Positions 21,505-32,788 of a stretch of 64,000 nucleotides of DNA are shown here, piece by piece. Both the position numbers and the translations under genes were made by a program. Positions within the stretch are counted from its first letter, which is position 1; every line of letters begins with the position of its first letter. The stretch covers positions 67,137,405 to 67,201,404 of the forward strand of contig OZ038507.1 of assembly GCA_964036315.1 (NCBI GenBank). The letters are read 5' to 3'. A model generated the notes under the pieces. It was not told the DNA's origin. It did no database searches and saw only the letters and a list, made by a program, of their open reading frames with translations. This DNA is from Acanthosepion esculentum (lineage: Eukaryota > Mollusca > Cephalopoda > Sepiida > Sepiidae).

Positions 21505-21812
21505 TTAGCGCCATATCACGTTTAAAAAAAAAAAACACTCTCCGTACGATCACCGAAGTTAAGCAACGTTGAGCCTTATCAGGAGTAAACAGATTCGCCA
21601 ACCGTCCGGTTCACACACCTCCCTGGTCTTTTGAACAGGAGTAGAGGTTTATCCCTTGTTTCCTGTATAGGATTGGGTTTCCGGTTTCTTCCAAAGTCTT
21701 CTCATTCACTTTCACTCCAAGTAGCCCTTTTCGCCTTGCTTGGGGTGAATCGATTAAAAAAAATACTACCGAAATTGGTGACCGCTTAGGAATACGAGGT
21801 GCTGTAAGCGTG
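21505..21812 (+). pseudogene. 5S rRNA pseudogene, interrupted
   Basis: Positions 21508-21590 read GCGCCATATCACGTTT, a poly-A run, then CGATCACCGAAGTTAAGCAA and CGTTGAGCC, the 5' and central part of a metazoan 5S rRNA including internal promoter box A. From about 21772, GGTGACCGCTTAGGAATACG and AGGTGCTGTAAGC is the 5S 3' end with the box C region. Between them (about 21595-21768) lies foreign sequence ending CCTTGCTTGGGGTGAA plus poly-A, a repeat tail also seen near 14.9, 35.2 and 54.6 kb. It is either a 5S copy with a nested insertion or a 5S-derived composite SINE. Confidence 0.75.
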
Positions 21813-21965
21813 GGTGTGCAGGTGATGTAATGGATAATGGATCGGAATTGTCAATCGAAATGTCGAGTTCCAATTGCACTTGGGTTCGTTATATTCGCTT
21901 ACGCGCAAATACACATGGGAAAGGCATGAATCGACCTCTTTCCTATACCTGCCAGCCAATTAGTA
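21813..21965 (+). mobile_element. tRNA-derived SINE (AATGGATAACGG family)
   Basis: GTGCAGGTGATGTAATGGAT, a degraded box B (GAGTTCCAATTGC), then TTCGCTTACGCG and CATGGGAAAGGCATGAATC as in the 8.64-kb copy. It begins immediately after the 5S 3' end. Confidence 0.65.
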
Positions 21966-22178
21966 ATAGTTGCAGTATTAAACCATAATTATCTAAAAAA
22001 AAAAAAATTCTCAGAATTTAAAAATATTGACTAGCTTTAAATTACCTGCAACGGGTTGGTAAGCAGTAAAAACGAATGTATCAATAAATAAAATATATAA
22101 CACTGTGCTGGCTGGAAACTGAATAACGTATATGTGGAAAAAACATAAAAGAGAGGGAAAACACACAAGCAAACACAG

Positions 22179-22983
22179 TGTACATTTTATAGTGAATATT
22201 TTATAGTGTACATTTTATAGTGAATATTTTATAGTGAATATTTTATAGTGAATATTTTATAGTGTACATTTTATAGTGAATATTTTATAGTATACATTTT
22301 ATAGTGAATATTTTATAGGGTACATTTTATAGTGAATATTTTATAGTGAATATTTTATAGTGAATATTTTATAGTGTACATTTTATAGTGAATATTTTAT
22401 AGTGTACATTTTATAGTGAATATTTTATAGTGTACATTTTATAGGGTACATTTTATAGTGAATATTTTATAGTGAATATTTTATAGTGTACATTTTATAG
22501 TGAATATTTTATAGTGAATATTTTATAGTATACATTTTATAGTGAATATTTTATAGGGTACATTTTATAGTGAATATTTTATAGTGAATATTTTATAGTG
22601 AATATTTTATAGTGTACATTTTATAGTGAATATTTTATAGTGTACATTTTATAGTGAATATTTTATAGTGTACATTTTATAGGGTACATTTTATAGTGAA
22701 TATTTTATAGTGAATATTTTATAGTGTACATTTTATAGTGAATATTTTATAGTGAATATTTTATAGTATACATTTTATAGTGAATATTTTATAGGGTACA
22801 TTTTATAGTGAATATTTTATAGTGAATATTTTATAGTGAATATTTTATAGTGTACATTTTATAGTGAATATTTTATAGTGTACATTTTATAGTGAATATT
22901 TTATAGTGTACATTTTATAGGGTACATTTTATAGTGAATATTTTATAGTGAATATTTTATAGTGTACATTTTATAGTGAACAT
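22179..22983. repeat. 14-bp minisatellite with 238-bp higher-order repeat
   Basis: The whole array is built from 14-bp units ending ATTTTATAG. Four variants start TGAAT, TGTAC, GGTAC or TATAC. The order of variants repeats every 17 units: the TATAC variant recurs at 22291, 22529 and 22767, exactly 238 bp apart, and the intervening order is the same each time. About 57 units, a little over three higher-order copies. Confidence 0.95.
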
Positions 22984-22984
22984 T

Positions 22985-23215
22985 TCGTACCAGCAGACAT
23001 TCTTTCTTTTCTTTTCACTTTCTTTTACTACCGCCTGTAGGATGGCCTGTAGTTTCTGTTGTAGTATAGGACCCAGTGTACCTCTTGTTCCTCCCTACTT
23101 CTGTGACAATGGGCTGCTCATACTTATGAATATGGCAAGTAGCCACATTAGAGTAGGATTCGATTAGTATCAGTTAAAATCAAGTATATCCGTTCTATGC
23201 GTGAGTATTTAGTAT
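22985..23215 (+). repeat. Interspersed repeat shared with 19.1-19.33 kb
   Basis: Contains TTTTCACTTTCTTTTACTAC, CCGCCTGTAGGA and ATGAATATGGCAAGTAG, then CCGTTCTATGCGTGAG, matching the minus-strand copy at 19.1 kb over about 220 bp. Confidence 0.75.
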
Positions 23216-23870
23216 CTGTCTATATTTCTGAGATGAGGTTTATGCACACTATTTATATTATTCGGACTATTGTCCTCATCTTTGTCGCCATATTTATTAC
23301 AACGTTTCGGCCTTTCAGTATCTGTCTATATTTCTGAGATGAGGTATTATGTACACTATTTATATTATTCGGACTATTGTCCTCATCTTTGTTGCCATAT
23401 TTATTACAACGTTTCGGCCTTTCAGTATCTGTCTATATATCTGAGATGAGGTATTATGTACACTATTTATATTATTCGGACTATTGTCCTCATCTTTGTC
23501 GCCATATTTATTACAACGTTTCGGCCTTTCAGTATCTGTCTATATTTCTGAGATGAGGTATTTTGTACACTATTTACATTATTCGGACTATTGTCCTCAT
23601 CTTTGTCGCCATATTTATTACAACGTTTCGGCCTTTCAGTATCTGTCTATATTTCTGAGATGAGGTATTATGTACACTATTTACATTATTCGGACTATTG
23701 TCCTCATCTTTGTCGCCATATTTATTACAACGTTTTGGCCTTTCAGTATCTGTCTATATTTCTGAAATGAGGTATTATGTACACTATTTACATTATTCGG
23801 ACTATTGTCCTCATCTTTGTCGCCATATTTATTACAACGATTCGGCCGTTGTATGCTCCGATTGTAATGT
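23216..23870 (-). repeat. 107-bp tandem array derived from a SINE/PLE tail
   Basis: Six units at exact 107-bp spacing (ACGTTTCGG or its variant at 23303, 23410, 23517, 23624, 23731, 23838). Each unit carries TCTGAGATGAGG, ATTATTCGGACTATTG and ATTACAACGTTTCGGCC. The last unit runs on into a normal element body, showing the unit is the tail of the family at 59.5-60.0 kb. Confidence 0.93.
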
Positions 23871-24065
23871 CGAACTGACCCCTTTATTTCGCTCACTGGG
23901 ATTGACTGTTCCACGTGACATGTCTAATGGATGTCAGTTATCAGTTATCTCCTGCTTAATCCGCTGTACAAGTTTTCCACCGCCTTAAACAGGTATTGAA
24001 CTGGCACTCTTTGGGTCCTGTCACTGGTTCTAACCAACGCCTATATCCACTGTGTCCTTCAAGAC
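23871..24065 (-). mobile_element. tRNA-derived SINE body and head
   Basis: The minus strand has GGCGTTGGTTAGAACCAGTG (box A region), GAGTGCCAGTTCAATACC (box B region), TAACTGATAACTGACATCC and GAGCGAAATAAAGGG. The same order occurs at 49.65-49.83 kb (minus) and 59.68-59.9 kb (plus). Confidence 0.75.
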
Positions 24066-24279
24066 ATCTGTGTATGAATTTCTGGGTATTATAAAACTAA
24101 TGTCGTCAGTAATAATTTTTTTACCAGAGCTCATATTATAATTTTTTTTTGTTATTATCGCTTTTCTCTGGCACTCCTTATTACTGGTTCCCATATTGTA
24201 TTCATTTTTATCCTTGGTCGGCTCAGGAGATTTTTGTGGCCTAGCATATGTACTGATTCCTTAAGTTTACGAATTTCCC

Positions 24280-25010
24280 AATGGTGTTGTCTTTGATCTC
24301 AACCTGATCCCACAGAGGGCGGCGATCTCCCTTTTCTCTCCATATGTTGTCAGCCACGCCTGATTTTTCCACTTCCCGTCGTGTACAGCCTCCTGGTGTT
24401 CTTGAACCCTACCTTAAGTGGGCATCCTGTCTTCCCTTTATATTTCTTTCCGCAGCTGCACGGGATTGCGTACACACAGTCTTTAGTCATGTTCTCCTCT
24501 ATGGGGTTTCTTACTCGGGAAAGATATCTGCGAAGTGTTGTTCAGCTTTTGAAGGTTATCCTGATGTTATATAGACCGCAGATTCTTTTGTATTTTCTCT
24601 GATAACCCCTTCACATAAGGCAGGCAGACTGTTTTCTGAATGTTGTTGTCCTCCCCTTGTACCCTGCCTATTCCAATTTTTTTTGGCTGCTGCCATGTAC
24701 CCAGGTTAGTTCTTACGTTGTAGGGTACTACTTATACTCTCCAATTCTTTATTTAACGTCTCTGGGTCGCCACCTATGGCTTTTACTCGGTGTTGTAAGC
24801 AGCGGACGATCCCTTTCTTTACGCTGTATGGATGGTAGAAGTTGAAATGGAGGTACTGTCCCGTGAATGTCGGTTTACGGTATACGGATGTGTTGAACCC
24901 ATGCTCTGTTCGAGATATTGGAACATCCAGGAATGAGAGTGTGTTGTTACTCTCTTTCTCCATCGTGAACTGTATCGAAGGTCTTATGGAGTTCACATGG
25001 TCCATTAGAG
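24280..25010 (-). pseudogene. Penelope-like element: RT C-terminus and GIY-YIG domain
   Basis: Reading leftward from 25005: MDHVNSIRPSIQFTMEKE, LSFLDVPISR, TSVYRKPTFTGQYLHFN and HPYSVKKGIVRCL, the diagnostic post-YxDD part of Penelope-like RTs. Further left, after shifts, come KTVCLPYVKGLSEKIQK, then CVYAIPCSCGKKYKGKTG and EHQEAVHDGKWKNQAW, the GIY-YIG endonuclease with its first Tyr and the Y-x-G motif. Several frameshifts and stops make it non-functional. A copy of part of its flank (CTTAAGTTTACGAATT and ATCTCAACCTGATCCCA) lies inverted at 25.02-25.09 kb. Confidence 0.85.
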
Positions 25011-25084
25011 CCTGAACATCTTATTGTGGGATCAGGTTGAGATCATAGACAAAGAACACCATTGAAAAATTAGTAAACTTAAGG

Positions 25085-25215
25085 AATCAACATCGATGCT
25101 CTCTCTAACTATGACCATCCTAATTCTCGGTTTCTTTTCTGTGTCTGCTATCCACACTGCCATTTGCATGTCATATGTTAAGACTGTGACCATTAATTAT
25201 AAATCCTTCTGAGAA
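25085..25215 (-). pseudogene. LINE reverse transcriptase fragment
   Basis: The minus strand has GATAGCAGACACAGAAAAGA and AGAGAGAGCATCGATG, matching the fragment at 18.95-19.06 kb. Degraded. Confidence 0.55.
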
Positions 25216-25974
25216 TCTAAATATATTGTCTTAGCTTTAAATGGTCGATAAACAGTGAAAACGAATGTATCAATAAATAAAAGTATATAACAGATATGTA
25301 TGAGAGAAAACAGAAAAACGTTTAGGTGTTAAAAAACAAAACAGAACGGAGGACGAAATATTCAGTTTAAAAAGTACAATCTGTTTGCTTTTTATACTTA
25401 TAATGTCATCTTTTGAATAATTATTATTTGCTCTACTCGGAATTGAGATCTATCTATTTATGAATAGGGTTTTTGGTTATCGGAATTTCACTCAATCTGC
25501 AACAACCCTGTACTTGTATATATATATATATATATATATTTATATAACTTTAAACTTAATATAGATTAAATTTAAAATTGGTAATTTTGAATTTTGAATT
25601 TTATAGTATAATGTAATATTTATTAGTTAGAAGGGATTCTATTTTAGTCTAACCTGAACATTAAAGCATTAAATAAATATTATAACCAAAGTTCGTTGTC
25701 AAGTTTTTTGAATTCACATATACTTGTATATTAATAGGTCATTCCAGCTTATGTAACAGCGTTTCCCCTAGCGAGGGGTGTTTGATTGATATGAACCTTT
25801 TAAAAGCCTTTATAATACATTCAAAACCATCACTTGATAAGACACCAGAAATGTTGAAACAAAATGGATATTTTTGTAGAGATTTTATAACATTTTTATG
25901 TTATAAATTTCGAATAAATGATTATATATATATATATAAATTTTATCGTTCAAAATATAATCTTGAGTAACAGA
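25216..25974. other. No recognised feature
   Basis: AT-rich, with a short AT run at 25517-25540. It may include the 5' untranslated part of the following Penelope-like element. Confidence 0.4.
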
Positions 25975-27725
25975 CACGGGACTGAAGCGAAAGCCGAGGA
26001 CATAACTCCAACAGAACCAATAATCACCGAATTATTGGCAATCCGCATGAACAGACCAACCAACAAATTAGCCAGGTGTGAATCACACCAAGAATACATT
26101 AGGATATGCCTGAAGGACCAACTGGTACCTACCAATTTCAGGATTGATTTGGTACCATCAATAGATAACCATAATGATGCATTTCTAGCATCATGGTACC
26201 GTAAATTAGAAGACTTCTCCAGGGAACTCATGCAGGATACAATACTGTTCTGCCAGTAAAGCATAACGGCAACAACCGTGGAAATAAACCTGCTCGATGA
26301 ACAAATAAATAAAGAAACGGAACCAGAGGAATACACCAACATAAAGAATGCCATAAAAGCTCACACAGACCAAACAGTGAGGGAACTACAAAAAACAAAA
26401 TCTGAAAAACAAAGAAAATTAAAATGGAATATTTCCTCTAGACAGAACAAAAGAGAAGTCAAACCAAACTCAGAAATAAGTGAACGACCATACCACAAAA
26501 GAAGACCAAAAAACACCGCAACCACACTGCCCATCACCTAACCAATGTAAACACTAAACAGACCAAACAAATACACCAGCAGACAACCACCAGCACTACA
26601 ACCAACAATAACAACACCGCCACCATCAACGATAGCTAGAATCTCAAAACAAACACACACACAAAACAAACCACTAACTTACGCGGACATCCTTAGGGTG
26701 CCGCACAAACATACACACACCAAAACACAGCAGCCCTTGTACAGAACGCACAACCCCATTAGACATCCCAGACCACCCAGATTAACCCCTAGTAGACAAT
26801 CGATAGCAAACACACTCAACCTTCAAAAAAACGGAATAAGCCCCCAACCAGGACGCCTGGACGGGGGTATAGCATCCGTAATAGGAGACATGATGCAAAC
26901 TTTCGAGCTTTTACGAAAGAACTTCGCCATACTTGCAAATACAAACTTGACCCATACGGGCGAGTTATAAATTTAAGTAACAATAAATTTTCACTCAACA
27001 TATTCAGGTTACTAAATAAAGGACTAAGCTTTTGCCTTAGTCCCCCAAGGTTTGATAAAGACACCTTGGCAAAGGACCTGAAATCCTTCTTCAGAAGAAT
27101 ACGGCTAAAAGCCCACTACGGGAACAATGATCACACACCTTCCATACTCGATACATTAAAGGAGAAGAATACTACATACATCCCACAAAACACAGACATT
27201 ACGATACAAACATTTGAAATAGCCGTAGCAAATGACATAAAGAAAACAATAGCACGTAAGCTGCCACGTAACAATATTTCTGAAAGGGAACGTATAGCCC
27301 TCGACACGCTGATACATAGAGATGACCTAGTCATAACACAGGCTGTCAAATGGGGTGCCACAGTGATCTGGGGAATCAAAGAATACATTAAAGAAGCAAA
27401 CAAACAACTAGCCGACAAAGAAACCTATAAAAGCTTACCTACAGATCCCCTTCCCGAATACCAAAAAGAATTAACCAGCTCACTAAACATAATGCTTCAC
27501 AACAACATAATCGACAAAGAAATATGCACAACACTTACACCCACAAACATTACACCTGCTCGTTTCTATCTCCTCCCTAAAATACACAAAAGCAACAATC
27601 CAGGAAGGCCCGTCATTTCATCATTCAACTGCCACACGACCAAAATTTCAAAATATGTAGACCATTACATACAACCCCTAGCTAAGGAAGTAAAATCCTA
27701 CATCAGAGACACAACAGTAATATAA
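25975..27725 (+). pseudogene. Penelope-like element, 5' part of ORF, truncated in the RT domain
   Basis: An N-terminal region (EAKAEDITPTEPIITEL ... SWYRKLEDFSRELMQD, then EINLLDEQINKETEPEEY) is followed by a basic and Thr/Pro-rich part with stops. From 26964 one frame stays open to 27725: NLSNNKFSLNIFRLLNKGLS (the N-x-S-x-K-x-L-x-x-GLxF block), DLKSFFRRIRLKAHY, then FYLLPKIHKSNNPGRPVISS and DHYIQPLAKEVKSYIRDTT. LPKIHK...NPGRPxxS and SYIxDT are hallmark Penelope-like RT motifs. Sequence then leaves the element before the catalytic YxDD. 3' truncation with the 5' part kept is unusual for a retroelement. Confidence 0.85.
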
Positions 27726-27851
27726 AATTAGCGTATGTACTGCTGGCCTGGCTACGACGTTGAGTAAAATATACTTTTATGTTTACATTTACTGTTGTCA
27801 AATTAGCTTCAAAATTAGGTTTACAGAAGTCGCATGATACGCGAGCGTGTA

Positions 27852-27857
<6 letters not shown>

Positions 27858-27913
<56 letters not shown>
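27858..27913. repeat. (AT)n microsatellite
   Basis: A pure AT run adjoining a palindrome. Confidence 0.97.
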
Positions 27914-27916
<3 letters not shown>

Positions 27917-27921
27917 TATTA

Positions 27922-28072
27922 TCGTACGTCGAAAGTACAACTCGGAGATTCATGTTCAGTACAATCTTCAGGTACTTATAATTGTAAGTACTTTATAAGT
28001 ACAAGTACCTTACAATTATAAGTACCTGAAGATTGTACTGAACATGAAACTCCGAGTACCTTCGACGTATGG
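27922..28072. repeat. Near-perfect 150-bp palindrome
   Basis: The left arm carries CGTACGTCGAAAGTAC, AACTCGGAG and TCATGTTCAGTACAATCTTC. The right arm is its reverse complement with a few changes, around ACTTTATAAGTACAAGT. It adjoins (AT)n on its left. Possible fold-back element. Confidence 0.9.
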
Positions 28073-28089
28073 TAATAGGCATATTTATT

Positions 28090-28840
28090 AACACAGGGCA
28101 ACCTCGGTTCTCGAACGTCTCACATGACGAACAAATTTGTTTTCGAACAGAAAATTCAAAATGAGAATGACTTGGTTTACGAACAAAATTAACGAAAAGT
28201 CCCGAATCCAACCGAACCCATCCGAACCGAGCCGACCGAGTTAACCCGAACGGAGTCATTTCTGAGTCGACCGCCGTGTTGTATATATTCGAGCGGTGTG
28301 ATTTTCTTTTCCAATTTTATTATCCCTTAGTCATAGATCCCAAAAAAGCTAGCAGTGATACTGATAAAGGAAAAAGAAATGATACGAGAAAAACAATTGT
28401 TGATGATATTGTCTCTTCCTACTCAGTTTTATATGACCATATAAACGAACGAAACTATTCTTATAAATAAAGAGACGATCACGTCTTTCCTCCCCTTTTC
28501 CAAACAATAACACCCCTTTCCTTCCCCTTTCACTGACGCCATCAACGCTTCTACATACAGGTACGGTAAAATTAAAATGTTCGTCTATATTTTAACAGTT
28601 TAGTGTTGGGTTTATTTATTTATTTCTGAGATTTAATGATTTTCATTAGTTTTGTGCATAAACTTGTGCACAAAGTACTATTGCTAATGTTTACATAAGC
28701 ATTTATCTTGGGACCAGGAACGGATTAATCCATTTTATATTGATTTCTATGAAAGAATAGTTTCGGTTTGCGAACATTTCGGGTTACGAACGGGATTCAG
28801 GAACGAATTAAATTCGTGAACCGAGGTTCCACTACGCATA
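28090..28840 (+). mobile_element. pogo/Tigger-like DNA transposon remnant
   Basis: The ends are inverted: GGGCAACCTCGGTTCTCGAA near 28096 and GTGAACCGAGGTTCCACTAC near 28817. Subterminal TTTACGAACAAA and TTTGCGAACATTTCGGG also face each other. A CCTCGGTT..CGAAC terminus is typical of pogo/Tigger elements. At 28340-28400 a frame reads DPKKASSDTDKGKRNDTRKT, resembling the start of such transposases, but it stops soon after. Internally deleted. Confidence 0.7.
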
Positions 28841-29007
28841 TATTACAGCTCTGCAATACCACACTGAGCACTGTTTTGTTAACACCAAAAATAAAATAAA
28901 ATAAAATATTTATTTGCAAATTTATAATATATGCGTACGTTTTATATATTCATTTACGGTTGTTCGTATCTATATTTATTTATTTAATATTCACACACGC
29001 GCGCGCG

Positions 29008-29345
<338 letters not shown>

Positions 29346-29528
29346 TCGTTCGGGGACCTTGTGGCACTCAGTGCACCAGGTCTCTGTATTCGTCCCTTCA
29401 AAAAGTGTAGATGGTCCTGCACGAAACCTTCACCACTATAATCAAATCTCATCTGTCAGCGTCGGGCTCTCAGTTTCTAAGAACTGATCTGCTTGACCCT
29501 CATACGTCGAATTCGACGAGAGAGTCGA

Positions 29529-29529
<1 letters not shown>

Positions 29530-29622
<93 letters not shown>
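29530..29622. repeat. (AT)n microsatellite
   Basis: A pure AT run. Confidence 0.97.
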
Positions 29623-29625
<3 letters not shown>

Positions 29626-29704
29626 AACGCCAAGCCTACGACAGTCTGTTGAACACAATCATCACGTCTGAATTTCGATTACTAACATCTTTTTCATCAA
29701 ATGT

Positions 29705-30030
29705 CTCTAATTCTGAGATGAAATCCAAAAACTATTTACACTATTTACATTGTTCGAAATATTGTCCTCATCATTATTGTTATATTCACGACGTTTCGGG
29801 CGTTGTACGCTTCGGTTTTCTTCAGTTGATATACTTTGTAATTTCGTCCTGAGCCCTTTATTTTGTCCAATGGGGTAGATTGTTCTAGTCCCATGTCTTT
29901 CCTAGATATCTCAGTTTGAGTTATTTCCCTTTAGCAACTCAACTCTCCAAGTTTTTGTTCATTTTTGCTATGGCCAGGTATGGAACTCACAACTCTTTGG
30001 GTCAGATCGCTGGATTTCTTCAACCAAGGT
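29705..30030 (-). mobile_element. tRNA-derived SINE with GCCGAAACG-type tail, diverged
   Basis: The minus strand reads GGTTGAAGAAATCCAGCGATC, GAGTTCCATACCTGG (degraded box B), then ACTGAAGAAAACCGAAGCG ... CGCCCGAAACGTCG. The hairpin block keeps CTGAAGA and GAAAC. Confidence 0.65.
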
Positions 30031-31394
30031 TTTTAACATCATCACTGGGAAACATCGTGAATAACAATAACTCTTAGCCATAAATATTATTAGTTTTATA
30101 AATATTATTATTTATGATGTTTGTTTTTTTTTTATCTCTGGATTTTCATTCACCGACATTATAACCACTGAACATCTCTGTTCTTATTGGAGATTATTCC
30201 TTTGAAGTCGCCGACTCATGATCGTCAGCGAAGATTCCCTGATCGTCCAAGCTGTTGTTTTTGCAGCGGATTCGTTTTGAAGTCGCCAAGACGTGTTTCC
30301 TTTAGCACGCCCTGGGGGTGGTGGGATGGTATTTCTTCTCGCTGAAAGACGAAATTCTTTGTTTTTTATAAGAATTTTTCGCTGAAAGTAAGTCCGAGAA
30401 AATAAGGTTTATTTCCAACACCCTCACCATAAAAGATTAATTGAAAAATAAAAAAATTGTATTCGTAAAATTTCTATGCTTCCGTCAGCATCCGTTCTGT
30501 CTTGTTATTTTTCCCTCTTTCCTTACCCCATTTTAATCTTTGACCGGGGAAGATTCCTTGTTTTCAAAAAGATTTTAAGACACCTGGTCTGACTACGTGA
30601 CAGCGCTTCTGACTCTCAACTTCTTCCCCAAAATATTAACTCATTCAACTCGAACAGGGATTTGACTTTTTCTAATTGCCACAAAAGATTTATCGTTTTT
30701 TATTGATTTTTTTCAAAGGAAACGGGCGGTGAAGAATAAATATCATACAGCCTGGCGTGATTTGCCGATTGAGCCACGGTGGAGGGTTTTGGTTAGCAAG
30801 GTCGATTTTACTGTTTTTAAACTACAATTCTCCATGATTTTCTCACGTACATTCATATCTGCTCGATGCGTATCCAAATGTAAACAAATGACGTCACACA
30901 TTATGAAATGGGCAAAATGTCTTCAAGCATTTAGCGTGTATGAAAACAACTGAAAATTATTTGAAAGACTTAAAACTGAACTTTTAAATAAATCCTGTTA
31001 AAATTAAAAGTTTCGACCAAACAACACACGCACAGCGCACGCGCACACACAAACACACACAAACAGTCACACATACACACATACACACATACACACATAT
31101 ATGTATATGTGTCTGTGTTTCATTAAAGGCGACACAAAGGTACGGTGAGTTTAAATTTTTCTTGAGTTCGAAAAAAAAGTTTTCTTTTCTGGACACTGTA
31201 TGTAGAAATGGTTCAAATGTTCTGTAATTCCAAGCGATTTCGGCTCTACTTTTAGCTATTATCAAGGTTGATTTTATTTTAGCTTTTTTAACTGGGTGTA
31301 TGGATTGTGTGTATGTATCTAGAGTTATAGGGATGTTTTATTTTCCGAACACAGCTAGGACATTGTGGCCGTGTTCGTTGTTAATAATATTTCA
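30031..31394. other. No recognised gene
   Basis: The only structured part is a CA-rich stretch at 31023-31110. Frames at 30729-30953 and elsewhere match no family I know. Confidence 0.5.
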
Positions 31395-31678
31395 TGTTAT
31401 TGCAATTATTACATGCCCCATGTAGAAAACATATTATTTAAACAGGTTTGTAAACCTAAAATATATATCCGCTATGAAGATGATATTTTTATTTTAGCGA
31501 AAAACACAAAAGAAATAGATAATCTCAAGACCACCTTTAAAAAAACAACAACCTCCAAATCGTAAACGTTCTCGTAGAATACAGTAACAACACTTTTACC
31601 ACTTCATTGTATAAAAAACCATAAGCAGAAACTCTTGCTACCTTAACTTTAATGAAATGAGGGATTGCTGCCTAAATA

Positions 31679-31680
<2 letters not shown>
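31395..31680 (+). pseudogene. Penelope-like RT fragment with YEDD motif
   Basis: The frame from 31365 reads VENILFKQVCKPKIYIRYED, then DIFILAKNTKEIDNL, corresponding to YxDD and its surroundings in Penelope-like RTs, with Glu at a position usually Val or Ala. After a shift, NVLVEYSNNTFTTSLYKKP matches the TSVYxKP block also present at 24.9 kb. Stops follow, so it is dead. Confidence 0.75.
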
Positions 31681-31681
<1 letters not shown>

Positions 31682-31722
<41 letters not shown>

Positions 31723-31817
31723 GAAGAAATATAGTCTTAAAGTGTGCTATATTTATGGGATAAAGTGCTCAACATCAGAGATAGAGCGTGTGTAAATATA
31801 AAAGTGAACATACAAGT

Positions 31818-31892
<75 letters not shown>
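31682..31892. repeat. (AT)n runs with intervening repeat
   Basis: AT runs at 31682-31717 and 31821-31892. Between them is ATAGTCTTAAAGTGTGCTAT ... AGAGCGTGTGTAAATATAAAA, the far end of the hammerhead-like family seen at 40.1-40.2 kb (there inverted). Confidence 0.85.
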
Positions 31893-31895
<3 letters not shown>

Positions 31896-32365
31896 CAATG
31901 AATCATTCCTGCAAAAAGTAGATTAGTAAAGTTAATGATATAAAATGGCGAAATCTCTTCGCAATCAAAATTTTAAAGTTGCATTAAACTATAAATCACT
32001 GGATGAATGTTATGATCCTTGTTTTTAATAACTGCAAGCAGTATAAGGTCTTTTTTTAATCTACTAGTACTTTGAATTGAACATTCAGTCATCCTCAAGC
32101 ATGGAAATTATTTTGTTTTTAGTAAAATCCAGGTAGCATCAGAGACGAAAAATTAAATGCGAATTGAGATATTTTTATATATATATATATATGTATTTGT
32201 CTCTGATGCTACCTGGATTTTACTAAGAACAAAATAATTTCCATGCCTGGGGAAGACTGAATGTACAGTTGAAAGCACTAGTAGATTTTGTTTGCGAATA
32301 GATTTCGCCATTTTATATCATTAACTTTACTAATCTACTTTTTGTATGAATGATTCATTGTAATA
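31891..32365. repeat. Fold-back element
   Basis: The left arm (TTACAATGAATCATTCCTGC, TTAGTAAAGTTAATGATATA, then AACATTCAGTCATCCTCAAG and AGTAAAATCCAGGTAGCATC) is repeated inverted on the right. The left arm has about 90 extra bases at 31960-32050. A short AT run lies at the centre. A related single copy lies at 44.86-45.03 kb. Confidence 0.88.
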
Positions 32366-32395
32366 TAAATTGAACTGCACCACATATTTGATATT

Positions 32396-32440
<45 letters not shown>
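32396..32440. repeat. (AT)n microsatellite
   Basis: A pure AT run. Confidence 0.97.
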
Positions 32441-32442
<2 letters not shown>

Positions 32443-32527
32443 TACGAAAAATTAGGTAATCCGTATGGGTAGACCCAAGGAGGATAAAATCCAGAGAGCT
32501 CAATGTAAATCAGAGCTAATAATTTAA

Positions 32528-32705
32528 ATAAAAACAGATTACTTTAAGATTCCATATAATAAATTATTTCACCACAGCCCTTTTAAAGGACAGCGGATCA
32601 TCAGATTTTATTTGGAAATAAATCTGATGATCTACTGTCCTTTAAAAGGGCTGTGGTGAAATAATTTATTATATGGAACCTTAAAGTAATCTGTTTTTAT
32701 TTAAA
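32528..32705. repeat. Palindrome with hammerhead-like core
   Basis: Arms of about 83 bp (AATAAAAACAGATTACTTTA, CCACAGCCCTTTTAAAGGAC, GATCATCAGATTT) meet at TATTTGG. Read outward, each arm has CTGATGA, a stem of about 10 pairs closed by a U-U mismatch, then GAAAT. (AT)n runs follow on the right and precede the unit at 32396-32440. Confidence 0.88.
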
Positions 32706-32710
32706 ATATA

Positions 32711-32744
<34 letters not shown>

Positions 32745-32745
32745 C

Positions 32746-32788
<43 letters not shown>
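32706..32788. repeat. (AT)n with TATACATA variants
   Basis: Alternating AT with interspersed ACATAT. Confidence 0.95.

Noticed and set aside
23216..23870. Possible CRISPR-like array
   Set aside because: Units are contiguous 107-bp tandem copies without variable spacers, in a eukaryotic genome.
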